Shown here piece after piece: positions 1-8,148 of a stretch of DNA of 64,000 bases; within the stretch, counting starts at the first letter, position 1, and each line of letters opens with the position of its first letter. The notes beneath the pieces were generated by a model that was not told the origin of the DNA, did no database searches, and was given only the letters and a program-made list of their open reading frames with translations. The position numbers were made by a program, and so were the translations under genes. Source of the stretch: JANWXD01 sp037446115 (GTDB lineage Bacteria > Acidobacteriota > Terriglobia > Bryobacterales > Bryobacteraceae); assembly GCA_037446115.1 (NCBI GenBank), contig JBBIJF010000008.1, positions 1-64,000 on the forward strand. The letters are read 5' to 3'.

Positions 1-2
1 CT

Positions 3-476
3 CCGGCGGTGCTGCCGCCGCCCGCGGCGCCGCCTCCTGCGGCTCTCGTCGCGACGCCGGTACCGGCACGGACTGGCGAGCAGACCGCGCTGCCGGAAGC
101 GCTGGGAGTGATGCTCTACCGCCGCGTCCCCGGAGGCGAAGAAGGCCCGACTAGCCTCGGGACGGTGTTGCATGCGGGTGACGGGATCCGGGTCGCGGTT
201 CTCCCTCCCGCCGACGGGATTCTTACGGTGATCCTCGAGGAAGGCGGGGTCCGCCGCCCGCTGTTTCGCGGTGCCGTGCGCAAAGGGGAACGGCGCCTCA
301 TTCCCGAAGGTGAGCCCGTCGTGATCGGGAGTGAGCCGGGGGACAGACGACTGGTCTTGGTGCTGGGATCCCCGGAGCTGTCACCGCAAGCCGGCGGCGT
401 CAAGGTCCTCTCGGCCACGGACGTGAGTCTGCCCATCACGGTCGAAATTCCGCTTCGCTACCGTTTCGAACCCTGA
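3..476 (+). CDS. DUF4384-like protein, C-terminal part (5' end outside window)
   Basis: The frame is open to the left edge, so this is the C-terminal part of a longer protein; a GTG at 9 is only the first visible start codon. The visible start is Pro/Ala-rich, like a linker. It is followed by about 110 residues with a pattern (GTVLHAGDGIRVAVLPPADGI) resembling DUF4384, a beta-rich domain found in exported or caspase-associated proteins. A poor-complexity linker ahead of a compact domain fits a multidomain protein whose front half is upstream. The function cannot be stated from this fragment. DUF4384 is assigned from pattern memory, not from a profile search. Confidence 0.6.
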   Translation, partial: PAVLPPPAAPPPAALVATPVPARTGEQTALPEALGVMLYRRVPGGEEGPTSLGTVLHAGDGIRVAVLPPADGILTVILEEGGVRRPLFRGAVRKGERRLIPEGEPVVIGSEPGDRRLVLVLGSPELSPQAGGVKVLSATDVSLPITVEIPLRYRFEP

Positions 477-515
477 AGGGAAGTTCTTTCCTCCTTGCCT
501 TGCGAGCCTGGTGGT

Positions 516-545
516 TTGACATAGCCACCGGGACAACGATAGACT
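516..545 (+). promoter_or_regulatory. sigma70-type promoter for the 564 gene
   Basis: A consensus -35 box TTGACA (516-521) is separated by 18 bases from TAGACT (540-545). The predicted start point near 552 leaves a short leader that still contains the GGAGGG ribosome-binding site at 555-560. Confidence 0.6.
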
Positions 546-563
546 GCCCGGCACGGAGGGCAC

Positions 564-1403
564 ATGCCCGAAAACGAAGCGGCGGCCCCAGGGCCGTCCA
601 CTCCTTTCCAACTCAACGTTCACATCGAAGGTGTGGACGAAAACGGTCAACCCCAAAAGGTCGATTCGGTGATGAACTACGACGCGGTCATGGTGAATAA
701 GGCGTTCGCGCCGGCCGACCAGGATCAAACACAAATCCGCGGAGGGACTCTGGAGTTTGCAAGCAGCTACCAAGGGATCACCCCGGAGCAGGAGCGCGCC
801 ATTCTGGGCATGCCGGCTGCGCCTTCCTCCGGGGCGGGAGGCGGCCCTGGCCCGGAAGATGTGGTTTCCGGCAGGCCGGCGCCGCCGGTCGAAGAGACTC
901 GGCCCGATGCCGGTCCGCCGAGCGGAGGCGTGGCGACGGGCATCTCGAACTCGCTGCGGGAACTTCCGGAGAAGATCGGCGAGCAGATCCGGGAGCAGTT
1001 GAAAGACATCCACGGGTTCGTCGTCACGGTCTCGCGGCAGCCGGACGGCTCGCTGCGGATCGAGGGTGATATCAAGCGCACGCCCGGGGCTGTGCCCACC
1101 GGGGCGGAAGCCGAGCCCGGCGGCCAGATCGAGCGGGTGGCCGGCGAGACCGGCACGGTCCACGAAGAGCGGTCGCAGCATTTCGTCACCGATGCCGCGC
1201 CTCCGGTGACCGTGCGCTTCGCGATGGGGGCAGAGGCCGGAAGGCCGACGCAGGATCAGGGGGGTACGACTTCCTCGGTGGTCTCCAGCGGCGCCTCGGC
1301 CAGCGTCCGCAACCGTGGACTTGCGGTGAACAAGGTGGCGTGTGTCGAGGGAATCGCCCTCAGCGTCAACGTGAGCCTTTTGAACCTCACCGTGACCGCG
1401 TAG
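564..1403 (+). CDS. unknown 279-residue protein paired with a serine protease
   Basis: I do not recognise this protein. The ATG start is supported by a GGAGGG ribosome-binding site four bases upstream and a consensus promoter. Residues 1-80 look structured (FQLNVHIEGVDENGQ..., then a YDAVMVNKAF segment); about 85-125 is Gly/Pro-rich; about 125-190 contains an amphipathic helix (SNSLRELPEKIGEQIREQL) and a beta segment; the C-terminus is a Val/Asn-rich beta segment. There is no signal peptide or membrane segment. It ends three bases before the start of a chymotrypsin-fold protease, so the two are probably co-translated and functionally linked. It could be a protease partner, substrate or regulator, which is inference from position only. 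Confidence 0.75.
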   Translation: MPENEAAAPGPSTPFQLNVHIEGVDENGQPQKVDSVMNYDAVMVNKAFAPADQDQTQIRGGTLEFASSYQGITPEQERAILGMPAAPSSGAGGGPGPEDVVSGRPAPPVEETRPDAGPPSGGVATGISNSLRELPEKIGEQIREQLKDIHGFVVTVSRQPDGSLRIEGDIKRTPGAVPTGAEAEPGGQIERVAGETGTVHEERSQHFVTDAAPPVTVRFAMGAEAGRPTQDQGGTTSSVVSSGASASVRNRGLAVNKVACVEGIALSVNVSLLNLTVTA

Positions 1404-1405
1404 TA

Positions 1406-2269
1406 GTGAAGGGGGACTGGGTCCAGCAGGCGGGCTTCGTCGGGCTTGCGCCCGGAGCCGACACGGTGTTTGTGTGTGCGGAGGGAGCGCTCGAGGTGCC
1501 GCCTGCGCTGGAGATTGGCGGGCGCCGCCTCCGCACGCGGGTACTCTCGTCGGGCCGCTTTTTTGCGGCGGCCGGGCGCGGGCCGATCCTGCCGTCGGCG
1601 TTCCGAGGGCGGCGGCGGCCGGTGCAGGCGGGCTACAGCCTTGGCACGTCAAAAACGGTGGGCACCGCCGGCCTGCTGACGGCGCCCGCCCAGGGGCCGT
1701 TTCGCGCGCAGGTGCTTACTGCCTGCCATGTGGTCAGCCGCGCGCTGAAGCTGCACGGGATTCCGGTGCTCCAGCCCGCGGGTCCCGACGGGGGCCTGTT
1801 GCCGGAGGATGGGATCGGGAAAATCACCTCCGTGCTTGCTCCGGCCCGCCGGGGCCCGAGCGTCTCCGACGCCGCTCTGGTGGAACTGGCCCCGGGCGTC
1901 GCTTTCGATGCTGCCTATCCGGGCTTCGGTCCGCTGCGCGGTCACTGCGCCGTCGTGCGGCCCGGATGGACCGTCTACAAGGCAGGACGTTCCACCGGGC
2001 TCATCTCAGGCCGGATTCTGTCCACCGATTGGTCCGGGTTCGTGGATTACACCGGCGGCCGCTGCTGGTTTACCGGGCAGTTACTGATCGAAGGGCTGCC
2101 GGGTCCGGCGGCGCTGCCGGGAGATTCCGGATCCGTGTGGGTCACCGATTCCGGTTACGCCGTCGCCCTGAGTTTTTCGGCGACGGACCGAAAGGGGCGC
2201 TACTCCATCGCCACACCCATCCACCGGGTTCTGGAGGCTTTTGACGTCCGAGTCATTACGTTGTCGTAG
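1406..2269 (+). CDS. chymotrypsin-fold (trypsin-like) serine protease
   Basis: This 287-residue protein carries the triad signatures of the S1-like fold: His108 in TACHVV, Asp155 in SDAALVEL and Ser241 in PGDSGSVWV, in the right order and spacing. GDSGS with a preceding Pro resembles bacterial and viral members rather than digestive trypsins. The GTG at 1406 is chosen because it starts just after the upstream stop; a longer frame from 1340 would overlap the upstream gene. No signal peptide or membrane segment is evident, so it is probably cytoplasmic or exported by an unseen route. The HtrA PDZ domain is absent. The AAGCC-type inverted repeat after the stop (2269-2280) may be a weak terminator. 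Confidence 0.85.
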   Translation: MKGDWVQQAGFVGLAPGADTVFVCAEGALEVPPALEIGGRRLRTRVLSSGRFFAAAGRGPILPSAFRGRRRPVQAGYSLGTSKTVGTAGLLTAPAQGPFRAQVLTACHVVSRALKLHGIPVLQPAGPDGGLLPEDGIGKITSVLAPARRGPSVSDAALVELAPGVAFDAAYPGFGPLRGHCAVVRPGWTVYKAGRSTGLISGRILSTDWSGFVDYTGGRCWFTGQLLIEGLPGPAALPGDSGSVWVTDSGYAVALSFSATDRKGRYSIATPIHRVLEAFDVRVITLS

Positions 2270-2378
2270 GCCGCGGCTTTATCCCGGAGGTGTCCTGGCA
2301 GAGGCTTGGGTCGGAGGGACCCTTGCGGGGCGCGGCCGGACCGTAGCGCGGTAGAGTAACTCATCAGGAGAACTTTCC

Positions 2379-3626
2379 ATGAAGACCACGCCTGCTACCC
2401 TTGGCCGGCGCTCGGTGGTGGCCGGCCTGTTCGCCGGCCTGGGTTGGAGAGCGTTTGAACGTGCCGAAGCTGCGGTCCAGCAGGCTGCGGGCAAAGATGC
2501 GCCGATCCAGCCCAGGGACAAACTGCAGATTACCCGCCTGGAAACGTTTCTGGTCAAGCCGCGCTGGCTGTTCTTGAAAGTGCACACCAACGCCGGCATT
2601 GTCGGACTGGGCGAACCGATCCTGGAGGGGCGCGCCCGCACATGCATGGAAGCGGTGCGGGAAATCGAACCGTACCTGATCGGCAAAGATCCCCGGCAGG
2701 TGGTCCACCACTGGCAGGCCATTTACCGCCACGCCTTCTATCGCGGCGGTCCCGTCCTGACGAGCGCACTCAGCGGTATTGACATCGCGCTGTGGGATAT
2801 CAAAGGCAAAGCTCTCGGCGTGCCGGTTTACGAACTGCTGGGCGGGCCGACGCGCAACCGCGTCCGCGTCTACGCCCACGCCGGCACGCCGGAACGCCTC
2901 AAAGAAGGACTGGCCCGCGGCTTCACGGCCTTTAAAACGGGGCCGGCCAAGAAACGCCCGGCACGCTACGTCGAGACCCCCGCGCAGGTTCACTACGCCG
3001 CCGAAAAGTTCGCAGAGTTACGCAAGATCGCCGGCGACGATGTGGACATCGCCATTGACTTCCACGGCGCCATCAGCCCGGCCACGGCCAAGCTGCTGAT
3101 CAAAGCGCTCGAACCCTATCAGCCGATGTTCGTCGAAGAGCCGTGTCAGGCGCAGAACCACGACGTCATGGCCGAGATTGCCCGCGGAACGCATTTGCCC
3201 ATCGCCACCGGCGAGCGGGTCTTCACCAAGTGGGGTTTCCGCGAAGTGTTGGAAAAACGCGCCGCCACGATCCTCCAGCCGGACCTTTGTCACGCCGGGG
3301 GCATCACCGAAGTCCGCCTCATCGCCGGCATGGCGGAGGCATATTACGCCGCCATCGCCCCGCACAACCCCCTGGGTCCCATCTCGCTGGCCGCCGGGAT
3401 CCAGCTTGCGGCTTCGATTCCGAATTTCCTGTGCCAGGAACAAGTCAGCCTGGGGGAGGGATATCTCAAAAAGCCCTTCGTCGTGCGGAACGGCTATGTG
3501 GATCTGCCCACCGGTCCGGGTCTGGGAATCGAACTCGACGAAGACGCCTTAGCGGACAAGATCGGCCACGACTGGCGCAACCCGGAAACCTACGACGCCG
3601 ACGACGGCAGCGTCGTGGACTGGTGA
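2379..3626 (+). CDS. dgoD: D-galactonate dehydratase-like enolase-superfamily enzyme with Tat-type leader
   Basis: The 415-residue protein matches the D-galactonate dehydratase group of the mandelate racemase branch over its whole length after residue 40 (WLFLKVHTNAGIVGLGEP, FYRGGPVLTSALSGIDIALWDIKGK, LQPDLCHAGGITE). The metal ligands are Asp227 (DFHG, with His229), Glu253 (EEP) and Glu279 (GER); a second catalytic His lies in IAPHNPLGP. In known DgoD the product is 2-dehydro-3-deoxy-D-galactonate. The first 40 residues are extra: Arg10-Arg11 followed by a hydrophobic stretch (SVVAGLFAGLGW), a Tat-like export signal that cytoplasmic DgoD lacks. AGGAG sits nine bases before the ATG. No KDG kinase or aldolase is adjacent, so the exact sugar acid is uncertain. 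Confidence 0.88.
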   Translation: MKTTPATLGRRSVVAGLFAGLGWRAFERAEAAVQQAAGKDAPIQPRDKLQITRLETFLVKPRWLFLKVHTNAGIVGLGEPILEGRARTCMEAVREIEPYLIGKDPRQVVHHWQAIYRHAFYRGGPVLTSALSGIDIALWDIKGKALGVPVYELLGGPTRNRVRVYAHAGTPERLKEGLARGFTAFKTGPAKKRPARYVETPAQVHYAAEKFAELRKIAGDDVDIAIDFHGAISPATAKLLIKALEPYQPMFVEEPCQAQNHDVMAEIARGTHLPIATGERVFTKWGFREVLEKRAATILQPDLCHAGGITEVRLIAGMAEAYYAAIAPHNPLGPISLAAGIQLAASIPNFLCQEQVSLGEGYLKKPFVVRNGYVDLPTGPGLGIELDEDALADKIGHDWRNPETYDADDGSVVDW

Positions 3627-3644
3627 GGCTTTCGAGAAGCGGAC

Positions 3645-4916
3645 CTACCGCGGCACCTGCGTCTGCCCGGTGGCGTGGCCGTGCAACCGGACCTCGACCT
3701 TCTGCTCGAGGCTGTCGTAGTACTCCTTCAGGATCGCGATGACCTCCGGTTTGGAGAATTCTTTAGGAACGGGCTTGCCCTCGCTCATCAGCTTGCGGAG
3801 CAGCGTGCCCGACAGGATGAGGCGAGCTCCGCCCCGGTACTCGCCGTTGTCGTCAATGACCGCCATGCTCTCGTGGGGGCAGGTCTTCATGGAGGCCATG
3901 CTGCCGCACTCGTAGCAGTAAAACGTCCAGTCCATGCACAGGGGCCGGAGCACCAGCGCATCGGGCGGAATTTCGTTGAAGATGCGCTGCGCGTCGAACG
4001 GGCCGTAGTAATCGCCCACTCCCGCATGATCGCGGCCGACGATCAGGTGCGAGCAGCCGTAGTTTTGCCGGAAGACGGCGTGCAGCAGGGCCTCGCGCGG
4101 CCCGGCATAGCGCATCTCCATGGGATAGCCGCCTTGCACGACGCGGTCCTTGCGGAAGTATTTGTTCACCAGAGCATCAATGGCCCGCACCCGCACCTCC
4201 GCCGGAATGTCGCCCGGCTTCAGCTTGCCGACCAACTGGTGAATGTAGACGCCGTCGCAGACCTCGATGGCGATCCAGGCCAGATAGGCGTGCGAATTGT
4301 GCATCGGATTGCGCAGTTGCAGCGCCGCCACCGTCGTCCAGCCGCGCTCTTCGAAGATGCGCCGTGCTTCGGCCGGTCGCTGGTAGATACCCCGGAACGT
4401 TTCCGGATAGTACGATTCCGAGAGCACCTTGACCGGCCCGGCCAGATTCACAGGCCCCTGCTCCATCACCTTGCGGACGCCGGGATGAGCCGTGTCGGTC
4501 GTCCGGAACACCTGCTTGCATTCGTGGTGCTTGTCAATCCGGTACTTCTCCATTACCTGCATGGTGCCCATGATGGTTCCCGTCTCGGTGTCCCACAAAG
4601 CCACCTCTTCGCCCTGCGCGATGGAGCCGGCCAGGTCTTCGTCCGCCGAAAGCGTGATCGGGATGGGCCAAAACAGGCCGTTGCGTGAGGCGAGGGCCAT
4701 GTCGTCGCAAACGCTGCGCCAGTCGTCGTAGCCCATGAAGCCTTCAAGCGGCGTGAACGCCCCGATGCCCATCATGATCAGGTCGCTCGTCTCCCGGCTT
4801 GTCATGGGCACCTTCTTCAGATGCCGGGCCTTGTTCCGTTCCTCCTCGCGCTCCTTGCCTTCAAGCAAAAGAGGCTTCAATTCCGAAGCGCCGTGCGGCG
4901 GCACAAGTTTGCTCAT
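3645..4916 (-). CDS. sat: sulfate adenylyltransferase (ATP sulfurylase)
   Basis: This enzyme makes adenosine 5'-phosphosulfate from ATP and sulfate. The nucleotide motif QLRNPMHNSHAYLAW and the loop IVGRDHAGVGDYYGPFDAQ are characteristic of Sat. A cysteine cluster (YCYECGSMASMKTCPH) is the zinc-ribbon insert seen in Sat of many sulfur-metabolising bacteria and archaea. Length (423 residues) is normal for a Sat without a fused APS kinase. The ATG at 4916 (MSKLVPPHG) is chosen on family grounds; a TTG at 4946 is possible. It ends a minus-strand run behind a YeiH-type transporter. No APS kinase, APS reductase or sulfite reductase is in the window, so assimilatory versus dissimilatory use cannot be decided. 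Confidence 0.95.
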   Translation of the reverse strand: MSKLVPPHGASELKPLLLEGKEREEERNKARHLKKVPMTSRETSDLIMMGIGAFTPLEGFMGYDDWRSVCDDMALASRNGLFWPIPITLSADEDLAGSIAQGEEVALWDTETGTIMGTMQVMEKYRIDKHHECKQVFRTTDTAHPGVRKVMEQGPVNLAGPVKVLSESYYPETFRGIYQRPAEARRIFEERGWTTVAALQLRNPMHNSHAYLAWIAIEVCDGVYIHQLVGKLKPGDIPAEVRVRAIDALVNKYFRKDRVVQGGYPMEMRYAGPREALLHAVFRQNYGCSHLIVGRDHAGVGDYYGPFDAQRIFNEIPPDALVLRPLCMDWTFYCYECGSMASMKTCPHESMAVIDDNGEYRGGARLILSGTLLRKLMSEGKPVPKEFSKPEVIAILKEYYDSLEQKVEVRLHGHATGQTQVPR

Positions 4917-4963
4917 AGGCGTCGTTCCAATCGGCTGAACTTTCAATGTAGCCTGAGTGCGGT

Positions 4964-5116
4964 CTAGGAAGCTACCGCGCGGCTCAGCCAGGCCAGCAAG
5001 GCGGTGAGGGCCAGGCCCAGCCCGAGGCTCCAGCGGATCAGCGCTTTCTCAGCGGGGAGCAACGGTTCCTTTTGTGCCCGCTCGAGTTCCTCTGCGAGGT
5101 TTGCCGGATCCTTCAT
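4964..5116 (-). CDS. 50-residue single-pass membrane protein
   Basis: A short ORF starts at an ATG that overlaps the stop of the YeiH-type gene by four bases (ATGA), a classic translational-coupling arrangement. The product has an acidic/basic amphipathic N-terminus (MKDPANLAEELERAQKEPLL) and one hydrophobic segment near residues 30-47 (WSLGLGLALTALLAWL). I do not recognise a family. Its location between transporter and ATP sulfurylase suggests an accessory subunit of the transporter, but that is inference. The longer frame from 5200 lies inside the upstream gene and is not supported. Confidence 0.6.
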   Translation of the reverse strand: MKDPANLAEELERAQKEPLLPAEKALIRWSLGLGLALTALLAWLSRAVAS

Positions 5117-6552
5117 GATGTCACCAGCGGCGGCCGTACCCCTGCGAAGAAGATCCAGGCGATGGCCAGCGCAACCCAGATGATGAAGCCGAACAAACAA
5201 ACCACATAGACCAGAGCGAGCCGTCCGATTCCTTCCGCCCGCAGTTTTCGGAAGTTGGAGACCATCCCGATCGTGAAAAATGTCAGCACGAAAAAGATGC
5301 CGCGAAACACGCCGGCCTCGGCCATAGCGGCCTTCACGCGGGGGACGAGCGGCGGCAGGGCCGAGACCAGGCCGAGGACCAGCACGAAGGTGGCGGCGTA
5401 TCCCAGGACGAACTTGGGAAACCGCTCCCAGACGGCTCGCGGAGACACGGTGTGGCCGGGCCGTGCCTCAATGCGCGTGGTCCAGATCCAGGCCAGCAGA
5501 AAGGCCCACACGCCGATGAAGGCATCAATGAAGACCTTGACGGTGGCGCAGGCCGCCGTGATCCAGTCCGGCTGGTAGCGGGCACCTGCGACGGCCGCAG
5601 CTTTGGCGCGAATCAGCGCATCTGCGATCGCTCCGCTGGCCACGGCCGCGCCGTCGGTCTTCACTGCCAGTCCCATCCAGGCGCCGGCTACCATCGGCTC
5701 CTGGTAGAGAAACGTCTGGGCCAGAAAGGGCAGCACGAGCAGCTCGACGACGGCGAAGACGACCACAAGCGAGGAGACCATGACCGGGACGACCGGCCGG
5801 GCCCGGATGGCCGCCCCGGTGGCGATGGCGGCAGAGACGCCGCAAATCGAGATTCCGGAAGCCAGGGGCGCGGCCCACTCCCGGCTGAAGCCGAACCACT
5901 GCCGGGCCACATAGTAGACGACGGACCAGAAGATCAAGTACGCGACCAGAATGGCGCAGATGCCCTGAAACATTAACGATGCCGCCAGCCGGGCCTGCTC
6001 GGCGGCCGTGACACCAAGCGCACCGCCCAGCAGCACGACGGCGGTCTTGACGTACAGCTCCGGCCGCACGGCTTCCCGGAGCCGCTCCGTCCATGAGGGC
6101 TTCAGATTGCCCACCAGGAGCCCTGCGGCGAGCGCGAGGATAAAGCCCGCCTCGGGCGTCAGGTTCAGTGACCAGGCGATCCCCAGGGCCGCCGTGCGGT
6201 CCGGCGTCGCCGCGATGTAGGCCCAGTGCCCCGCGATCCAGCACAGGTAAGCCGCCCAGAAGACAACCGTAAAGGCCGCTGCAAAGCGCCGCACCCCTGC
6301 ACCGAGCAGCGCGGCGCCTGCACTGAGGACCACGAGCAGAAATGCGTAGGTCGCCAGCAAACTGGCCCAGCCCGGCCATGCTGCGTACCGGGCGGAAACC
6401 GGCGCCAAGGACGCCGAAAGGTCCTTCCAGAGCCGGGCGGTGACCACCCAGCCGAGCAGGTCCGCTCCGGCCGCGGAGGCCAGCGCCAGCCCGAACAGCA
6501 CAAGGGCCAGCGTCACCGCCAGCCAGTCTTCGGTCCAGCCTCCCCGCCTCAT
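5113..6552 (-). CDS. YeiH/PF03601-type membrane transporter (putative sulfate exporter family)
   Basis: A 479-residue, strongly hydrophobic protein with roughly ten to twelve membrane segments. The block LNLTPEAGFILALAAGLLVGNLKP...YVKTAVVLLGGALGVTA and the Gly/Ser-rich ASGISICGVSAAIATGAAIRARP segment are the signature of the YeiH/YadS family, labelled putative sulfate exporter. It is about 130 residues longer than typical YeiH, with extra N-terminal membrane segments. The ATG at 6552 overlaps the DUF72 stop (ATGA), so translation is coupled. Placement just before ATP sulfurylase supports a sulfur-oxyanion link, although the family's real substrate is poorly proven. Confidence 0.85.
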   Translation of the reverse strand: MRRGGWTEDWLAVTLALVLFGLALASAAGADLLGWVVTARLWKDLSASLAPVSARYAAWPGWASLLATYAFLLVVLSAGAALLGAGVRRFAAAFTVVFWAAYLCWIAGHWAYIAATPDRTAALGIAWSLNLTPEAGFILALAAGLLVGNLKPSWTERLREAVRPELYVKTAVVLLGGALGVTAAEQARLAASLMFQGICAILVAYLIFWSVVYYVARQWFGFSREWAAPLASGISICGVSAAIATGAAIRARPVVPVMVSSLVVVFAVVELLVLPFLAQTFLYQEPMVAGAWMGLAVKTDGAAVASGAIADALIRAKAAAVAGARYQPDWITAACATVKVFIDAFIGVWAFLLAWIWTTRIEARPGHTVSPRAVWERFPKFVLGYAATFVLVLGLVSALPPLVPRVKAAMAEAGVFRGIFFVLTFFTIGMVSNFRKLRAEGIGRLALVYVVCLFGFIIWVALAIAWIFFAGVRPPLVTS

Positions 6553-7277
6553 CTCCGGCCGCCGCTCCTGTTCCACCGCTGCAACAACTCCTCGGCGTAG
6601 AGCGCTCCCTGCGGCGTCTCTTCGTGCTTGAAGTACAGGAAGACGTCCTTGCCCACACCCAGCAGGTCTTGACACCGGGACCAGACCCGGTCCAGTTCCG
6701 CCGGGGAGTACGACGGCATCCGCAGGCGGTAGTAAACAAAATCCGCCGTGATCACTTCCGGTATCTGGAGCCGCTCCGCCTCGGCCAGGCAGAGCGAAAC
6801 GTTATGCCGGCGCAGCAACTCGTAGACCTCGTCAGCAAGCCACGACGTGTGCCGGAATTCGAAAGCATAGCGCAAATCATTCGGAAGCTGCGCCAGGAAT
6901 TCGGCGAGCAGCGCCACATCCGCACTCAGGTTCGGAGGCAGCTGGAACAGCACAGGCCCCAACCGCCGCGCGGACCGCAGCGGATCAATGGCGCGCAGAA
7001 AAATCTCCGTTGTGCTGGCTGCGTCCCGGAGCCGCGCCACGTGCGTAATGCGCTGATGGGCCTTCACGGCGAAGCGGAAATCTGCGGGCGTCATCTCGAC
7101 CCACTTCTCCAGCGTGGATCCGGACGGCATGCGCCGGAAGGTGTAATTGATCTCGACGCTGTTCAGCCGTGCGGCGTAGTGGTCGAGAAACCGGCTTGCC
7201 GGCAGCCGGTCAGGATAGAAGTCCGGCTTCCACTGCGCGTAAGCGAAGCCGGAAGTGCCGGCGTACAGAGTGGCCAT
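6549..7277 (-). CDS. DUF72 (YecE-like) protein
   Basis: The 242-residue protein starts with the hallmark YAGTSGFAYAQWKPDFYPDRLP and has LNSVEINYTFRRMPS, FRFAVKAHQRITH, LGPVLFQLPPN and FEFRHTSW, which define the DUF72/YecE TIM-barrel family. The biochemical role of this family is not established. The last bases overlap the start of the YeiH-type gene, and the gene lies 14 bases downstream of the ABC-2 permease, so all these genes may share a transcript. Nothing looks truncated. Confidence 0.93.
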   Translation of the reverse strand: MATLYAGTSGFAYAQWKPDFYPDRLPASRFLDHYAARLNSVEINYTFRRMPSGSTLEKWVEMTPADFRFAVKAHQRITHVARLRDAASTTEIFLRAIDPLRSARRLGPVLFQLPPNLSADVALLAEFLAQLPNDLRYAFEFRHTSWLADEVYELLRRHNVSLCLAEAERLQIPEVITADFVYYRLRMPSYSPAELDRVWSRCQDLLGVGKDVFLYFKHEETPQGALYAEELLQRWNRSGGRR

Positions 7278-7291
7278 CCGGAGCGCCCTCT

Positions 7292-8122
7292 CTATAGCAC
7301 GTCGGCAAAGCCGCGCTTGAGCCTGCGGAAGAACAGGCCGCCGAGGAAGAACGCCGCAACGGCGTAGATCGCCACGATGGCAAGCTGCTGCGGCTCAGGC
7401 AAACGGTAAGATAACAGCGCTTCGCGGTAGCCGCGCACGACGTAGGCCATCGGGTTGGCCGCGATCAGGAACCGGAGCTGGGCCGGATACTGCTCTTCGG
7501 GAATGAAGATGGGCGTCGTCCAGAACCACAGCGTGAGCACGACCACCAGCACCTGCGCCGTGTCGCGCACGTAGACCTGCAGGGCCGCCACCACCCAGCC
7601 GATGCCCACCGCCAGCAGGCCCACGAGCACCATGTACACGGGCAGCATGAGAATCACCGGCCCGAAGTGATTGAGCCAGACGGCGATGGCGGCAACCGCC
7701 AGCGCGACGCCGATCAGGTGGTGAATCAGCGAGGACAGAAAAACCGACAGCGGCACGATCTCGGACGGAAAGACGGTCTTCGTGATGAGCGTGGCGTTTT
7801 CGAGCAGGGACGTTGCCGAACGCTGCACCGTGTCCTGCAGCAGCAGCCACGGGAGAAAGCCGCAGAACAGGAAGATGGTGTAGTTCTGGGTCACTTCGCG
7901 GGCGCCGAGGCGGACCTTGAGGCACCAGTCGAACACGAAAGTCCAGCTCAACAACAGCACCAGCGGGTGGATCACGCCCCAGACCCAGCCCGCGGCGGAG
8001 CCAACGAAGCGCTTCTCAAAATCCCGCCGGACCAGTTGCGCCAGCAGGGTCCGCCGCTCCACCAGGTTCTGGAGGAAGTACCGCCCGGGAAAACGCAACG
8101 GCCGGGCCGCCAAGGTTCCCAT
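7292..8122 (-). CDS. ABC-2 type polysaccharide-export-like permease
   Basis: A 276-residue integral membrane protein with six predicted membrane segments and the ABC-2/TagG-Wzm pattern: LLAQLVRRDFEKRFVGSAAGWVWGVIHPLVLLLSW at the front, ENATLITKTVFPSEIVPLSVFLSSL in the middle, and NPMAYVVRGYREALL before the last helices. Such permeases export O-antigen or teichoic acid with a separate Wzt/TagH ATPase. No ATPase gene is in the window, so the partner is outside or elsewhere. The ATG at 8122 gives a normal-length protein; longer frames overlap the upstream radical SAM gene. It follows that gene by 26 bases, so export of a peptide product is a possible alternative role. Confidence 0.87.
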   Translation of the reverse strand: MGTLAARPLRFPGRYFLQNLVERRTLLAQLVRRDFEKRFVGSAAGWVWGVIHPLVLLLSWTFVFDWCLKVRLGAREVTQNYTIFLFCGFLPWLLLQDTVQRSATSLLENATLITKTVFPSEIVPLSVFLSSLIHHLIGVALAVAAIAVWLNHFGPVILMLPVYMVLVGLLAVGIGWVVAALQVYVRDTAQVLVVVLTLWFWTTPIFIPEEQYPAQLRFLIAANPMAYVVRGYREALLSYRLPEPQQLAIVAIYAVAAFFLGGLFFRRLKRGFADVL

Positions 8123-8148
8123 CGCCGCCAGTATCGCACCGCCGGCAG

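Noticed and set aside
4964..5200. 78-residue version of the small membrane protein
   Set aside because: The first 28 residues lie inside the YeiH-type gene; the ATG at 5116 overlapping the stop is the better start.
3645..6552. Dissimilatory sulfate-reduction locus
   Set aside because: Only ATP sulfurylase is present; no aprAB, dsr, qmo or APS kinase genes occur in the window.
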